From Blastococcus sp. URHD0036 (GTDB taxonomy: Bacteria > Actinomycetota > Actinomycetes > Mycobacteriales > Geodermatophilaceae): 64,000 nt of DNA. Shown here in pieces: positions 25,922 through 33,077 of the stretch (within the stretch, counting starts at the first letter, position 1; each line of letters begins with the position of its first letter). The notes under the pieces were generated by a model. The model ran no database searches. It worked only from the letters and a program-made list of their open reading frames with translations, and was not told where the DNA came from. A program made the position numbers and the translations under genes. The stretch covers positions 372,001-436,000 of the forward strand of contig NZ_JNIK01000013.1 in NCBI RefSeq assembly GCF_000701365.1, in the 5' to 3' direction.

Positions 25922-26628
25922 CCACCGCCATCGCCGCGACACCGGAGCTCGCCGCCGAGGCCGACGCCCGGTTCGAGGGCATCGCGGACCCGGTCGAGCA
26001 GGCGCTGGCCGTCCTCACCTGGGCCGGCGAGACCTTCGGGGACTCCTTCGCCGTGACCTCCTCGATGGCCGACGGGCTGCTGGCGCACCTGGCGTCGCGC
26101 GCCGTCCCGGGCGTGAACGTCGTGTTCCTCGACACCGGCTACCACTTCGCCGAGACGATCGGTACCCGTGACTGGGTCAGCGGCGTCATGCCCCTCACCC
26201 TGGTGAACGTCACGGCGCCGCAGACCGTCGCCGAGCAGGACGCGGAGTACGGGCCGCGGCTGCACGAGCGCGATCCCGACCTGTGCTGCTCGCTGCGCAA
26301 GGTGCAGCCGCTGGCGGAGGCCCTGGCCGGCTATGCCGCCTGGGGTTCGGGCGTGCGCCGCGACGAGTCCCCGACCCGCACCGGCACCCGGGTCGTCGAC
26401 TGGGACGCCAAGCGCGGCATGGTGAAGGTCAACCCGCTGGCCGCGTGGACCGACGCCGACGTCGACGCCTACATCGCCGAGCACCAGGTGCCGGTGAACC
26501 CGCTGCAGGAGATCGGCTACGCCTCCATCGGGTGCGCTCCCTGCACCCGGCCGGTCGCCCCGGGCGAGGACCCGCGCGCGGGTCGCTGGGCCGGCCGCGG
26601 CAAGACCGAGTGCGGCCTGCACACGTGA
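25918..26628 (+). CDS. cysH: Adenylyl-sulfate (APS) reductase, CysH family
   Basis: Reduces APS to sulfite and AMP using thioredoxin. 236 residues. C123-C124 (DLCCSLRKV) plus C206 and C209 (IGCAPCTRP) are the four ligands of the [4Fe-4S] cluster that marks APS reductases rather than PAPS reductases. The catalytic cysteine is C232 in KTECGLH at the C terminus. SSMADGLLAHLA is the nucleotide-binding loop region. It is the last gene of the translationally coupled sir-miniprotein-cysH unit. Confidence 0.94.
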   Translation: MTTAIAATPELAAEADARFEGIADPVEQALAVLTWAGETFGDSFAVTSSMADGLLAHLASRAVPGVNVVFLDTGYHFAETIGTRDWVSGVMPLTLVNVTAPQTVAEQDAEYGPRLHERDPDLCCSLRKVQPLAEALAGYAAWGSGVRRDESPTRTGTRVVDWDAKRGMVKVNPLAAWTDADVDAYIAEHQVPVNPLQEIGYASIGCAPCTRPVAPGEDPRAGRWAGRGKTECGLHT

Positions 26629-26652
26629 TCTGACGGCGGCACACTGACCGTC

Positions 26653-26946
26653 GTGCCCCGACCCCCACGCCTGTCCCCCGGCGAGCTCACCACCGCCCTC
26701 GCCGACCTGCCGCTCTGGTCCGGGGACGGGGACGGGCTGCGGCGCAGCATCGAGTTGCCGTCGTTCGCCGACGCCGTCGCCGCGGTCGTCCGGATCGGCT
26801 TCGTCGCCGAGCAGCTGGACCACCACCCCGACGTCGACCTCCGCTGGCGCACGCTGCACCTGATGCTGGTCAGCCACTCCGCCGGCGGGGTCAGCGAGCT
26901 CGACCTCGACCTCGCCCGCCGGATCGACGCGCTCCACCCCGGCTGA
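26653..26946 (+). CDS. 4a-hydroxytetrahydrobiopterin dehydratase (PCD/DCoH family)
   Basis: 97 residues. The active-site segment AEQLDHHPDVDLRWRTLHLM and the closing SAGGVSELDLDLARRID are classic for pterin-4a-carbinolamine dehydratase, which recycles pterin cofactor after aromatic amino-acid hydroxylation. In bacteria without such hydroxylases the family may serve other pterin chemistry, including molybdopterin enzymes. It starts at GTG, 25 bases past cysH, perhaps by readthrough. The end overlaps the convergent DUF3995 gene by 56 bases. Confidence 0.9.
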   Translation: MPRPPRLSPGELTTALADLPLWSGDGDGLRRSIELPSFADAVAAVVRIGFVAEQLDHHPDVDLRWRTLHLMLVSHSAGGVSELDLDLARRIDALHPG

Positions 26947-27406
26947 GCCGCCGCCGGGCCAGTCCCGCGAGCATCAGCAGGAGACCCCAGAGCAGGAACC
27001 AGGGGTCCCACAGCAGCACGTGCCAGCGCAGCGCATGCGGATCCGCCGGCTCGCCCAGCACGCCGGTGAGCGCCACCGCACCGACGACGGCCAGCACACC
27101 GCCGTAGAACGCGAGGAGCGCCCCGGCTCCGATCGCGGTCCGCTCCAGCAGTCCCGCCGGCAGCCGTGATCCCCCCGGTCGGACGAGTGCCAGGGCGAGC
27201 AGCCCACCGGCCACCTTGAGCGCGGCGGTCGTGGAACCGACGGCGACGGCGACGCCGCCACCGCGCCGGGCGGCCTCCTCGATCGAGCCGCCCACGGTGT
27301 CGAGCAGCGCGGTGCCACCCACCGTCCAGTAGACGCTCCAGGCGGCGGAGCCGAACGCGAGCAGGGCGGCGCCGTAGGCCGCGGCGGGCAGCGGGCGCGT
27401 CGCTAT
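26891..27406 (-). CDS. DUF3995 membrane protein, start codon uncertain
   Basis: About 171 residues with four hydrophobic segments. The first is YGAALLAFGSAAWSVYWTVG, followed by GG and a later ADPHALRWHVLLWDPWFLLW, typical of DUF3995. No ATG, GTG or TTG lies between the upstream DUF3037 coding sequence and the first helix. The proposed ATA at 27406 would overlap the DUF3037 stop as ATAG. The alternatives are an ATG 190 bases upstream, deep inside DUF3037, or a later GTG that removes the first helix. The coding call is firmer than the start. Confidence 0.6.
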   Translation of the reverse strand: MATRPLPAAAYGAALLAFGSAAWSVYWTVGGTALLDTVGGSIEEAARRGGGVAVAVGSTTAALKVAGGLLALALVRPGGSRLPAGLLERTAIGAGALLAFYGGVLAVVGAVALTGVLGEPADPHALRWHVLLWDPWFLLWGLLLMLAGLARRRLSRGGARRSGGRGRGRAR

Positions 27407-27837
27407 CCCGCCTGATCCGTCACGGGCAGGACGAGCAGGCGCAGCAACCGGTCGGCCTCGGCGTCGGGATCCGCGGTCAGCCCGGTGTGCACCGGACCGG
27501 TCTGGACGACGGTGCTGCGCGGCGCGGTCAACCAGCGGAACCGCGAGCCCAGCGCCTCCCGGCCGGCCGCCCCCGCGGCGCCGTCCGCGGCGCACACGTC
27601 GGCGATCGCCTGCAGCGCCCGGGCGATCGCCTCGACGTCGGCGGTCGGGTGCAGGGCGCGCAGCCGCTCGGGGTCCAGGTGCAGGCGGGTGCCGAGGTAG
27701 TCCCGCTGCCGGCAGTAGACGATCACGCCGGCGTTGAGGAACTCCCCGCGTTCGACCCGCGGCACCACCCGCAGGACGGCGTACTCGAACGTCTCGCGCT
27801 TCACCGTTGTGCTGTCCCGCTCCGATTCGTCCCTCAC
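27403..27837 (-). CDS. DUF3037 protein
   Basis: 144 residues from GTG 27837, which overlaps the HipA-like stop as GTGA; GTG 27804 is an alternative start closer to the conserved KRETFEYAVLRVVPRVERGE. The next conserved part is FLNAGVIVYCRQRDYLGTRL. DUF3037 genes are commonly paired with HipA-like kinase genes, as here. The function is unknown; a partner or target of the kinase is a reasonable guess. No signal peptide or membrane segment is present. Confidence 0.83.
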   Translation of the reverse strand: MRDESERDSTTVKRETFEYAVLRVVPRVERGEFLNAGVIVYCRQRDYLGTRLHLDPERLRALHPTADVEAIARALQAIADVCAADGAAGAAGREALGSRFRWLTAPRSTVVQTGPVHTGLTADPDAEADRLLRLLVLPVTDQAG

Positions 27838-28691
27838 CGCTGGGTCACGCCCTCGGGCGGCGGCGGCCCCAGCCAGGCCGGGCGGTTCTGGCCCACCCGC
27901 GGTCGCGTGCGGCCGGCCCCGCCCGTGGCCGCGGCGGCGAGCAGGCCGGGCAGCCACGCGTCGCGCGCGTCCAGGCGGCCCAGCAGCTGCGCGACGTAGC
28001 GCTCGCGGACGGCGGCGGGCGGCTCGTCGGGCTCGGGACCCTCCAGCCACTCGTCGGGCACCTGGGCCAGGACCTGTTCGAGCAGCGGCCGGGTCACCCG
28101 CGGGGCGAGGTCGGCGTCGGCGGCGGAGAGGTCCGGGGAGCACTCGACGAGCGCGTGCTGGGCGGCGTCGTAGGGCCGGGCGACGGCGGCCGGCGCACCG
28201 GGCCAGTTGTGGTGGAAGGTCAGCGCGGCGCCGTGGTCGATCAGCTGCAGCCGGCCGTGCCAGAACAGCATGTTCGGGTTGCGCCAGGAGCGGTCCACGT
28301 TGCCGATCAGCGCGTCGAACCACAGCACCCGGCCGGCCAGACCGGCGTCGACCTCGCCCACGCCGGCCTCGAAGTCCAGGGCGCCGGGCAGGTAGTCCAG
28401 CCCCAGGTTCACCCCGGCCGAACGCTGCAGGAGCTCCTGGACCTCCTGGTCGGGCTCCCCCACCGCGAGCTCCGCGGCGACGTCCACCGTGACCAGCGCG
28501 GGCACCGGCAGCGACAGCGCCCGGGCCAGCTCGCCGCAGACGACCTCGGCGACGAGCACCCGCACGCCCTGCCCGGCGGCCCGCCACTTGACGACGTAGG
28601 TTCCCAGGTCGTCGGCCTCCATGAGCCCCGGCAGCGAGCCGCCCTCGCGCAGCGGGGTGACGTAGCGGGTGGCGGTGACGGCGGGCAGCAC
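27834..28691 (-). CDS. HipA-like kinase family protein
   Basis: 285 residues from GTG 28691 (TTG 28703 is an alternative). A kinase-type core is visible: YVVKWRAAGQG with a candidate ATP lysine, catalytic-loop-like FDALIGNVDRSWRNPNMLFW (D-x-x-x-G-N-x-D-R-x-x-x-N) and a metal-binding LIDHG. It is shorter than HipA toxins (about 440 residues) and lacks a HipB-like antitoxin gene alongside. The neighbour is DUF3037 instead. Phosphorylation of some protein or small molecule is likely from the fold, but the substrate is unknown. Confidence 0.8.
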   Translation of the reverse strand: MLPAVTATRYVTPLREGGSLPGLMEADDLGTYVVKWRAAGQGVRVLVAEVVCGELARALSLPVPALVTVDVAAELAVGEPDQEVQELLQRSAGVNLGLDYLPGALDFEAGVGEVDAGLAGRVLWFDALIGNVDRSWRNPNMLFWHGRLQLIDHGAALTFHHNWPGAPAAVARPYDAAQHALVECSPDLSAADADLAPRVTRPLLEQVLAQVPDEWLEGPEPDEPPAAVRERYVAQLLGRLDARDAWLPGLLAAAATGGAGRTRPRVGQNRPAWLGPPPPEGVTQR

Positions 28692-28745
28692 AGTGCCGGT
28701 CAACCTATCCGGTGACCTCGGCGGTCGCGGCGCAGACTCGGCCGC

Positions 28746-29291
28746 ATGGGACTGCTCCGCGCCGTGACCCCGGCCGACCTGGCCGACGTGCCGTTCACCT
28801 ATCCGGAGGTGGGCGGCACCGCCGATCCGGAGCTGCCGGCCGGCTACCGGCACTCCGAGCACACGATCGCCGTGGGCACGGGGCGGGAGGTGTTCGACCG
28901 GTGCGTCGCCGCGGTGTTCGGCTGGCGGGCCCAGCACGGCGTCGGGATGCGGATCCGCGCCACCGGACCGGCCACGGAGCCGGGCACGGTCGTCGTCCTC
29001 ACCGCGGGGCTGGACCGGTTCGGCGTCGACATCCCGTGCCGCGTGGTGTGGGCGCGCACCGGGGGCGACGAGCAGGGCTTCGCCTACGGCACGCTGCCCG
29101 GGCACCCGGAGAGCGGCGAGGAGGCCTTCCTCGTGCGGATCGCCCCCTCCGGAGAGGTGACCGTGGTGCTGCGGGTGTTCTCCCGGCTGGCCTCGCCGGC
29201 CGCCCGGCTGGCCGGTCCGCTCGCGTGGGGCGTGCAGTCCCTGGCCACCCGCCGGTACCTCGCCACCTTCCGCCGGGCGGCCCGCGGTTGA
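28746..29291 (+). CDS. DUF1990 family protein
   Basis: 181 residues with the family's opening FTYPEVGGTADPELPAGYRH, a central RATGPATEPGTVVVLTAGLD region and the closing ARLAGPLAWGVQSLATRRYL. Members occur widely in actinobacteria and are predicted to adopt an SRPBCC-like ligand-binding fold. No catalytic residues are evident. It is divergent from the HipA-like gene by 54 bases and ends 4 bases from the convergent DUF1801 gene. Confidence 0.87.
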   Translation: MGLLRAVTPADLADVPFTYPEVGGTADPELPAGYRHSEHTIAVGTGREVFDRCVAAVFGWRAQHGVGMRIRATGPATEPGTVVVLTAGLDRFGVDIPCRVVWARTGGDEQGFAYGTLPGHPESGEEAFLVRIAPSGEVTVVLRVFSRLASPAARLAGPLAWGVQSLATRRYLATFRRAARG

Positions 29292-29295
29292 GCCG

Positions 29296-29646
29296 TCAGC
29301 CCTCGCGGCGGGCGGCGACCGCGGCCGCGATGCGCTCGACGAGGTCCAGCGGCAGCGGCCGCCCGTAGCGCAGGTGGACGGCGTCCTTCCCCGACCGGAG
29401 GGGCGCCACCTCGGTCTCCAGGTCCCCCTCGAACACCGGCACCGGGTAGAGCGCCGCGTGCTTCTTCCAGGCGGCGAAGTGCAGGCCGTACCGACCGCCC
29501 AGCATCGCCGCCGGCATGCCGTACCGGATCGTCTCGGTCGCCCCGGGCATGCCGCGGAGGACGGCGGCCCGCACCTCCGTCAGCGCCGCCCGCGCGTCCT
29601 CCGGCAGGGCTGCCAGGTACTCGTCGACGGTGGTCGGTGGGGTCAC
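29296..29646 (-). CDS. DUF1801 (YdhG-like) protein
   Basis: 116 residues starting at GTG 29646, with GAGGAG seven bases ahead. The core is the family signature: ALTEVRAAVLRGMPGATETI, RYGMPAAML and FAAWKKHAALYPV, followed by a KDAVHLRYGRPLP lysine-containing loop. The fold resembles frataxin-like/YdhG proteins, but an iron-chaperone role is not established. Longer upstream reading would run into the divergent serine-hydrolase leader. Confidence 0.87.
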   Translation of the reverse strand: MTPPTTVDEYLAALPEDARAALTEVRAAVLRGMPGATETIRYGMPAAMLGGRYGLHFAAWKKHAALYPVPVFEGDLETEVAPLRSGKDAVHLRYGRPLPLDLVERIAAAVAARREG

Positions 29647-29730
29647 GGCACGCTCCTCGGTCGGGTACCGCCGATGAATCGCGGCTCCGGCGCCCGTCCT
29701 ACCAGGGAACGCGACGACGAGGAGAGCGGC

Positions 29731-30885
29731 ATGGGACTGACGGAGGACGTCGAGGCGGTGGTGGCCGGCGCGGTCGCCGACGGCCAGGTGCCGGGCGCGG
29801 CCTGGTGGGTGTCGCGGGACGGCGAGGTCGGCTCCGGCGCCGCGGGCACCCACACGCCGGGCGGAGCCGACGCCGTGCGCCCGGACGCCGTCTTCCGCAT
29901 CTCCTCCATGACCAAGCCGGTCGTGGCGGCGGCCGCCCTCGTCCTGGTCGACGACGGCGTCCTGGCCCTCGACGAACCGGTGGACGGGCTGCTGCCCGAG
30001 CTGGCCGACCGCGTCGTGCTCGCCGACCCCGCCGACGCCTCCGCGGGGACCGTGCCCGCGCGCCGGCCGATCTCCGTGCGCGACCTCCTGACGTTCCGGC
30101 TGGGCCTGGGCATCGACTTCACCGCCCCCTGGCCCACGCCGACCCTCGAGGCCCTGGCGGCGACCGGGCTGCCCGCCGGACCGCCGCAGCCGCAGGCCGC
30201 TCCCCCGCCCGACGAGTGGCTGCGCCTCGTGGCCGGCGTGCCCCTGGCGTACCAGCCGGGCGAGCGCTGGCTCTACCACGTGGGCGCGAGCGTGCTCGGC
30301 GTCCTGGTCGCACGGGCGGTGGGCCGGCCCCTGCCCGAGGTGCTCACTGACCGGGTCCTCGACCCGCTGGGCATGCGGGACACGGGCTTCGGCGTGCCGG
30401 CGCACGCCCGCGACCGGCTGGGGCCGCACTGGACGCCGCCGGGGGACGACGGCCGGCGTGACTGCTACGACCCCGCCGACGGCCAGTGGGCCGCCCCACC
30501 GGCGTTCCCCGACGGCGGTGACGGGCTGGCCTCGACCGCGGCCGACGTCGCCGCGTTCGCCGCGATGCTGTGCGCCGGCGGCCGGGCCCCGGACGGCACG
30601 CCGGTGCTCGCCGAGCCCACCGTCGCCGCGATGCTCACCGAGCAGTCGGGGCCGGTCGACGACGAGGGCGGCGGCTGGGGTCTCGGGCTCGGCGTCCGCC
30701 GGGAGGACGAGCCCGGTGGACGGTCGGCCGGCTCCTTCGGCTGGGACGGCGGCCTGGGCAGCTCCTGGTGGACCGACCCGGTCACCGGGACGACGGCGGT
30801 GCTGCTGACCAACCAGATGTGGGCCTCGCCGCAGCCGCCCGCGGTGTTCGACGCGTTCCGCGCGGCGGCGTTCGGACCCCGCTGA
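29731..30885 (+). CDS. Serine hydrolase of the beta-lactamase / penicillin-binding fold
   Basis: 384 residues from ATG 29731 with GGAGAG ahead. The class C-like SxxK motif is S59-M-T-K62 (FRISSMTKPV). The second motif is degenerate: LYHVGASVLGVLVARAVG has tyrosine but not the usual YxN. The third is SFGWDGGLGSSWW in place of a canonical KTG/HxG. There is no signal peptide, so it is probably a cytosolic esterase or peptidase rather than an antibiotic-destroying lactamase. The substrate is unknown. Confidence 0.88.
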   Translation: MGLTEDVEAVVAGAVADGQVPGAAWWVSRDGEVGSGAAGTHTPGGADAVRPDAVFRISSMTKPVVAAAALVLVDDGVLALDEPVDGLLPELADRVVLADPADASAGTVPARRPISVRDLLTFRLGLGIDFTAPWPTPTLEALAATGLPAGPPQPQAAPPPDEWLRLVAGVPLAYQPGERWLYHVGASVLGVLVARAVGRPLPEVLTDRVLDPLGMRDTGFGVPAHARDRLGPHWTPPGDDGRRDCYDPADGQWAAPPAFPDGGDGLASTAADVAAFAAMLCAGGRAPDGTPVLAEPTVAAMLTEQSGPVDDEGGGWGLGLGVRREDEPGGRSAGSFGWDGGLGSSWWTDPVTGTTAVLLTNQMWASPQPPAVFDAFRAAAFGPR

Positions 30886-30886
30886 C

Positions 30887-31255
30887 TCAGCCGACGATCT
30901 TCCAGTAGGAGTCCTTGCGGCGGATCCGGCCGTCCGGCGCCAGGTCGAACAGGTCGCACCCGCGGACCCGGATGTGCTCCCCCGCCGTCGACGTCCCGGT
31001 GAGCAGCCAGCGGGAGACCGCGTGCTCGCCGCAGGCCCAGTGCTCGTCCTCCCCGTAGTGGACGTCCGGGATCCCGGCGAACCGCCCGGAGAGCCCCTCC
31101 CGCACGGCCGCGCGCCCGCTGAAGCGCGTTCCCCAGGGATCGGGCCCGCGGGGGGTCTCCAGGACGCAGTCGTCGGTGAAGAAGGCCATGATCCGGTCGA
31201 GGTCGTGGGCGTTGAACGCCTCCACCAGCCCCTGCAGTGCCTGCTCGTCGGTCAC
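30887..31255 (-). CDS. SnoaL/NTF2-like protein
   Basis: 122 residues with a cone-shaped NTF2-like fold pattern: LVEAFNAHDLDRIMAFFTDD, then GRAAVREGLSGRFAGIPDVH, and the C-terminal GRIRRKDSYWKIVG. Such proteins are either small-molecule isomerases/hydrolases or ligand-binding subunits. No dedicated pathway is evident nearby. It converges with the serine hydrolase with one base between the stops. Confidence 0.87.
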   Translation of the reverse strand: MTDEQALQGLVEAFNAHDLDRIMAFFTDDCVLETPRGPDPWGTRFSGRAAVREGLSGRFAGIPDVHYGEDEHWACGEHAVSRWLLTGTSTAGEHIRVRGCDLFDLAPDGRIRRKDSYWKIVG

Positions 31256-31301
31256 GCCGCCCAGGCTCCGCCGGCGCGTGCCGGCGCACGAGAGCCCTTG
31301 G

Positions 31302-32033
31302 TCAGAGGTCGCGGCGCTCCAGCAGCAGCGCGCCGAGGACCCACGCCCCGACGGCCCACGCCCCGGCGACGGCCAGACCGACCGGCCAGGTCGTCGTCAC
31401 GGCGAGGAACGACTCCCGGCCGACGCGCAGCGCCGGCAGGGCCTGCGACCCGAGGGACGTCCAGCGGCTCCCACCCACCGCCAGGACCGGCGGCAGGACG
31501 AACACCAGCGCGATGCCCAGCCCGACCCCACCGGCCGTCGACCGCAGCAGCACCCCCAGCCCGACCGCGAGCACGGTGACCAGGACCGCGCCGGCCACCT
31601 GCAGACCCAGGTCCTGGAGGACCGCCGGATCGGTCAGCGACACCCCGCCCGGCACGGCGACGAGGGCCCGCGCGGCGACCGCGCAGCCCACCGCGACCAG
31701 GGCGGTGACCAGTGCCGCCCAGGCCACGACGACGGCGGTGGTGGCGGCCAGCCACGCCGTCCGCCGGGGCACCGCGACCAGCGCGGAGACCGCGCTGCCG
31801 GTGCCGAACTCCGCGCTCACCGCGAGCACCCCCAGCACGACCAGCGCCAGCTGGGCGAAGCCGAAGCCGGTGAGCGCCACCTCGACGGCGACGTCGGCCC
31901 GGGACGACGACGGGGTACCGGCCGCCGCGAGCCAGCCGAAACCGGCCGCCACGACGACGTAGACCGCGCTGCACCACCAGGTGGAACGCACCGAGCGCAG
32001 GCGGATCCAGCCACTGGCCGTCAGGTCGATCAC
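31302..32033 (-). CDS. ABC-2-type exporter permease
   Basis: 243 residues with about six hydrophobic segments (for example AVYVVVAAGFGWLAAAG and LALVVLGVLAVSAEFGTGS). The layout is that of the membrane component of two-gene drug, lantibiotic or lipid exporters. The E-F-G-T-G-S-A segment after the second helix is typical of ABC-2 permeases. Its ATG overlaps the ATPase gene end by 4 bases. The substrate is unknown. Confidence 0.85.
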   Translation of the reverse strand: MIDLTASGWIRLRSVRSTWWCSAVYVVVAAGFGWLAAAGTPSSSRADVAVEVALTGFGFAQLALVVLGVLAVSAEFGTGSAVSALVAVPRRTAWLAATTAVVVAWAALVTALVAVGCAVAARALVAVPGGVSLTDPAVLQDLGLQVAGAVLVTVLAVGLGVLLRSTAGGVGLGIALVFVLPPVLAVGGSRWTSLGSQALPALRVGRESFLAVTTTWPVGLAVAGAWAVGAWVLGALLLERRDL

Positions 32034-32932
32034 GGCAGCCCGGCCCGGAACTCGACCTCGCCGCCGGTGAGCGCCAGGTAGGCCGCCTCCAGCGAGGGGA
32101 CCACCCGCGTCAGCTCGTGCACCGGCACCCCGGCGGCGAACGCGACGTCCCCGACACCAGGCGGGTCGATGCCCTCGACCCGCAGGGCGCCGTCCAGCTC
32201 GAGGGTCACCGCCGCACCTGCCCGCCGCAGGGCCGAGGCCAGCAGCGGCGCGGCCGGGCTCCGCACCCGGACCGCGGCCGACGCCCCCAGCAGCTCGGCC
32301 ATCGGCAGGTCGGCCAGCAGCCGGCCACGGCCGAGCACGACCAGGTGGTCGGCGGTGTCCTCCATCTCGCTCATCAGGTGACTGGAGACCAGCACGGTGC
32401 GCCCCTCGGCCGCGAGCGCCCGGAGGAGCTCGCGGACCCAGCGGATCCCCTCGGGGTCCAGGCCGTTGACCGGCTCGTCGAGCAGCAGCACCTCGGGGTC
32501 GCCCAGCAGCGCGGCGGCGATGCCCAGCCGCTGGCCCATGCCGAGGGAGAACCCGCCGACCCGGTCCGCGGCCACGGCGTCGAGTCCCACGAGGTCGATC
32601 ACCTCGGTCACGCGGGCCCGCGGCAGGCCGTTGGAGCGGGCCAGGGCCAGCAGGTGCGCGTACGCCGTCCGGCCGGGGTGACGGGCGCGGGGATCGACGA
32701 GCGCACCGACGCGGCAGAGCGGCCGGCGCAGCCGCCGGTAGGGGACGCCCAGCACGGTCGCCGTGCCGGACGTGGGCCGGGCGAGGCCGAGCACGCAGCG
32801 CATCGTCGTCGTCTTGCCGGAGCCGTTGGGGCCGAGGAAGCCGGTGACGCGACCGGGCTCGATGCGCACGGTCAGGTCGTCGACGGCGACGCGGTCCCCG
32901 AAGACCTTCGTCAGCCCGTCGAGCTCGATCAC
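32030..32932 (-). CDS. ABC exporter ATPase
   Basis: 300 residues from GTG 32932. It has Walker A GPNGSGKTT, Q-loop region DPRARHPGRTAY, a modified signature FSLGMGQRLG in place of LSGGQ, and Walker B EVLLLDEPVNGLDPEG with the switch histidine in VSSHLMSEME. The last 80 residues form a regulatory tail seen in the DrrA/CcmA-type subfamily. It forms an exporter with the following permease. No dedicated regulator is adjacent. Confidence 0.92.
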   Translation of the reverse strand: MIELDGLTKVFGDRVAVDDLTVRIEPGRVTGFLGPNGSGKTTTMRCVLGLARPTSGTATVLGVPYRRLRRPLCRVGALVDPRARHPGRTAYAHLLALARSNGLPRARVTEVIDLVGLDAVAADRVGGFSLGMGQRLGIAAALLGDPEVLLLDEPVNGLDPEGIRWVRELLRALAAEGRTVLVSSHLMSEMEDTADHLVVLGRGRLLADLPMAELLGASAAVRVRSPAAPLLASALRRAGAAVTLELDGALRVEGIDPPGVGDVAFAAGVPVHELTRVVPSLEAAYLALTGGEVEFRAGLP

Positions 32933-33010
32933 CCCGCGATCATGGCGATCCGCGTGGGTCGCAGCGGGAAGGCGCGACGGTGGTCCCCGTCCCACCTGCA
33001 GGGACGGTCC

Positions 33011-33035
33011 GGTTCCGCTGCGGCCCCGGGGGTAG
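33011..33035 (+). promoter_or_regulatory. Sigma-B-like stress promoter of the catalase gene
   Basis: GGTT, a 15-base spacer and GGGTAG end 43 bases before the catalase ATG. It differs from the GNNT-N14-16-GGGTAY consensus only at the last base. The same elements and spacing precede the YtxH-like gene at 47786. Confidence 0.45.
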
Positions 33036-33077
33036 GTGGCGGGGGTCGAGGTCGACGACCCACCGTCTGGAGAACCC

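Noticed and set aside
27834-28691. Classical HipBA toxin-antitoxin system
   Set aside because: No HipB-like helix-turn-helix gene is adjacent and the kinase is much shorter than HipA.
29663-29668. GGGTAC as a fourth stress promoter, ahead of the serine hydrolase gene
   Set aside because: No GNNT lies 14-16 bases upstream, and the position overlaps the start region of the divergent DUF1801 gene.
29731-30885. Antibiotic-resistance beta-lactamase
   Set aside because: SxxK is present, but the second and third motifs are degenerate and there is no export signal, so an esterase-type role is more likely.
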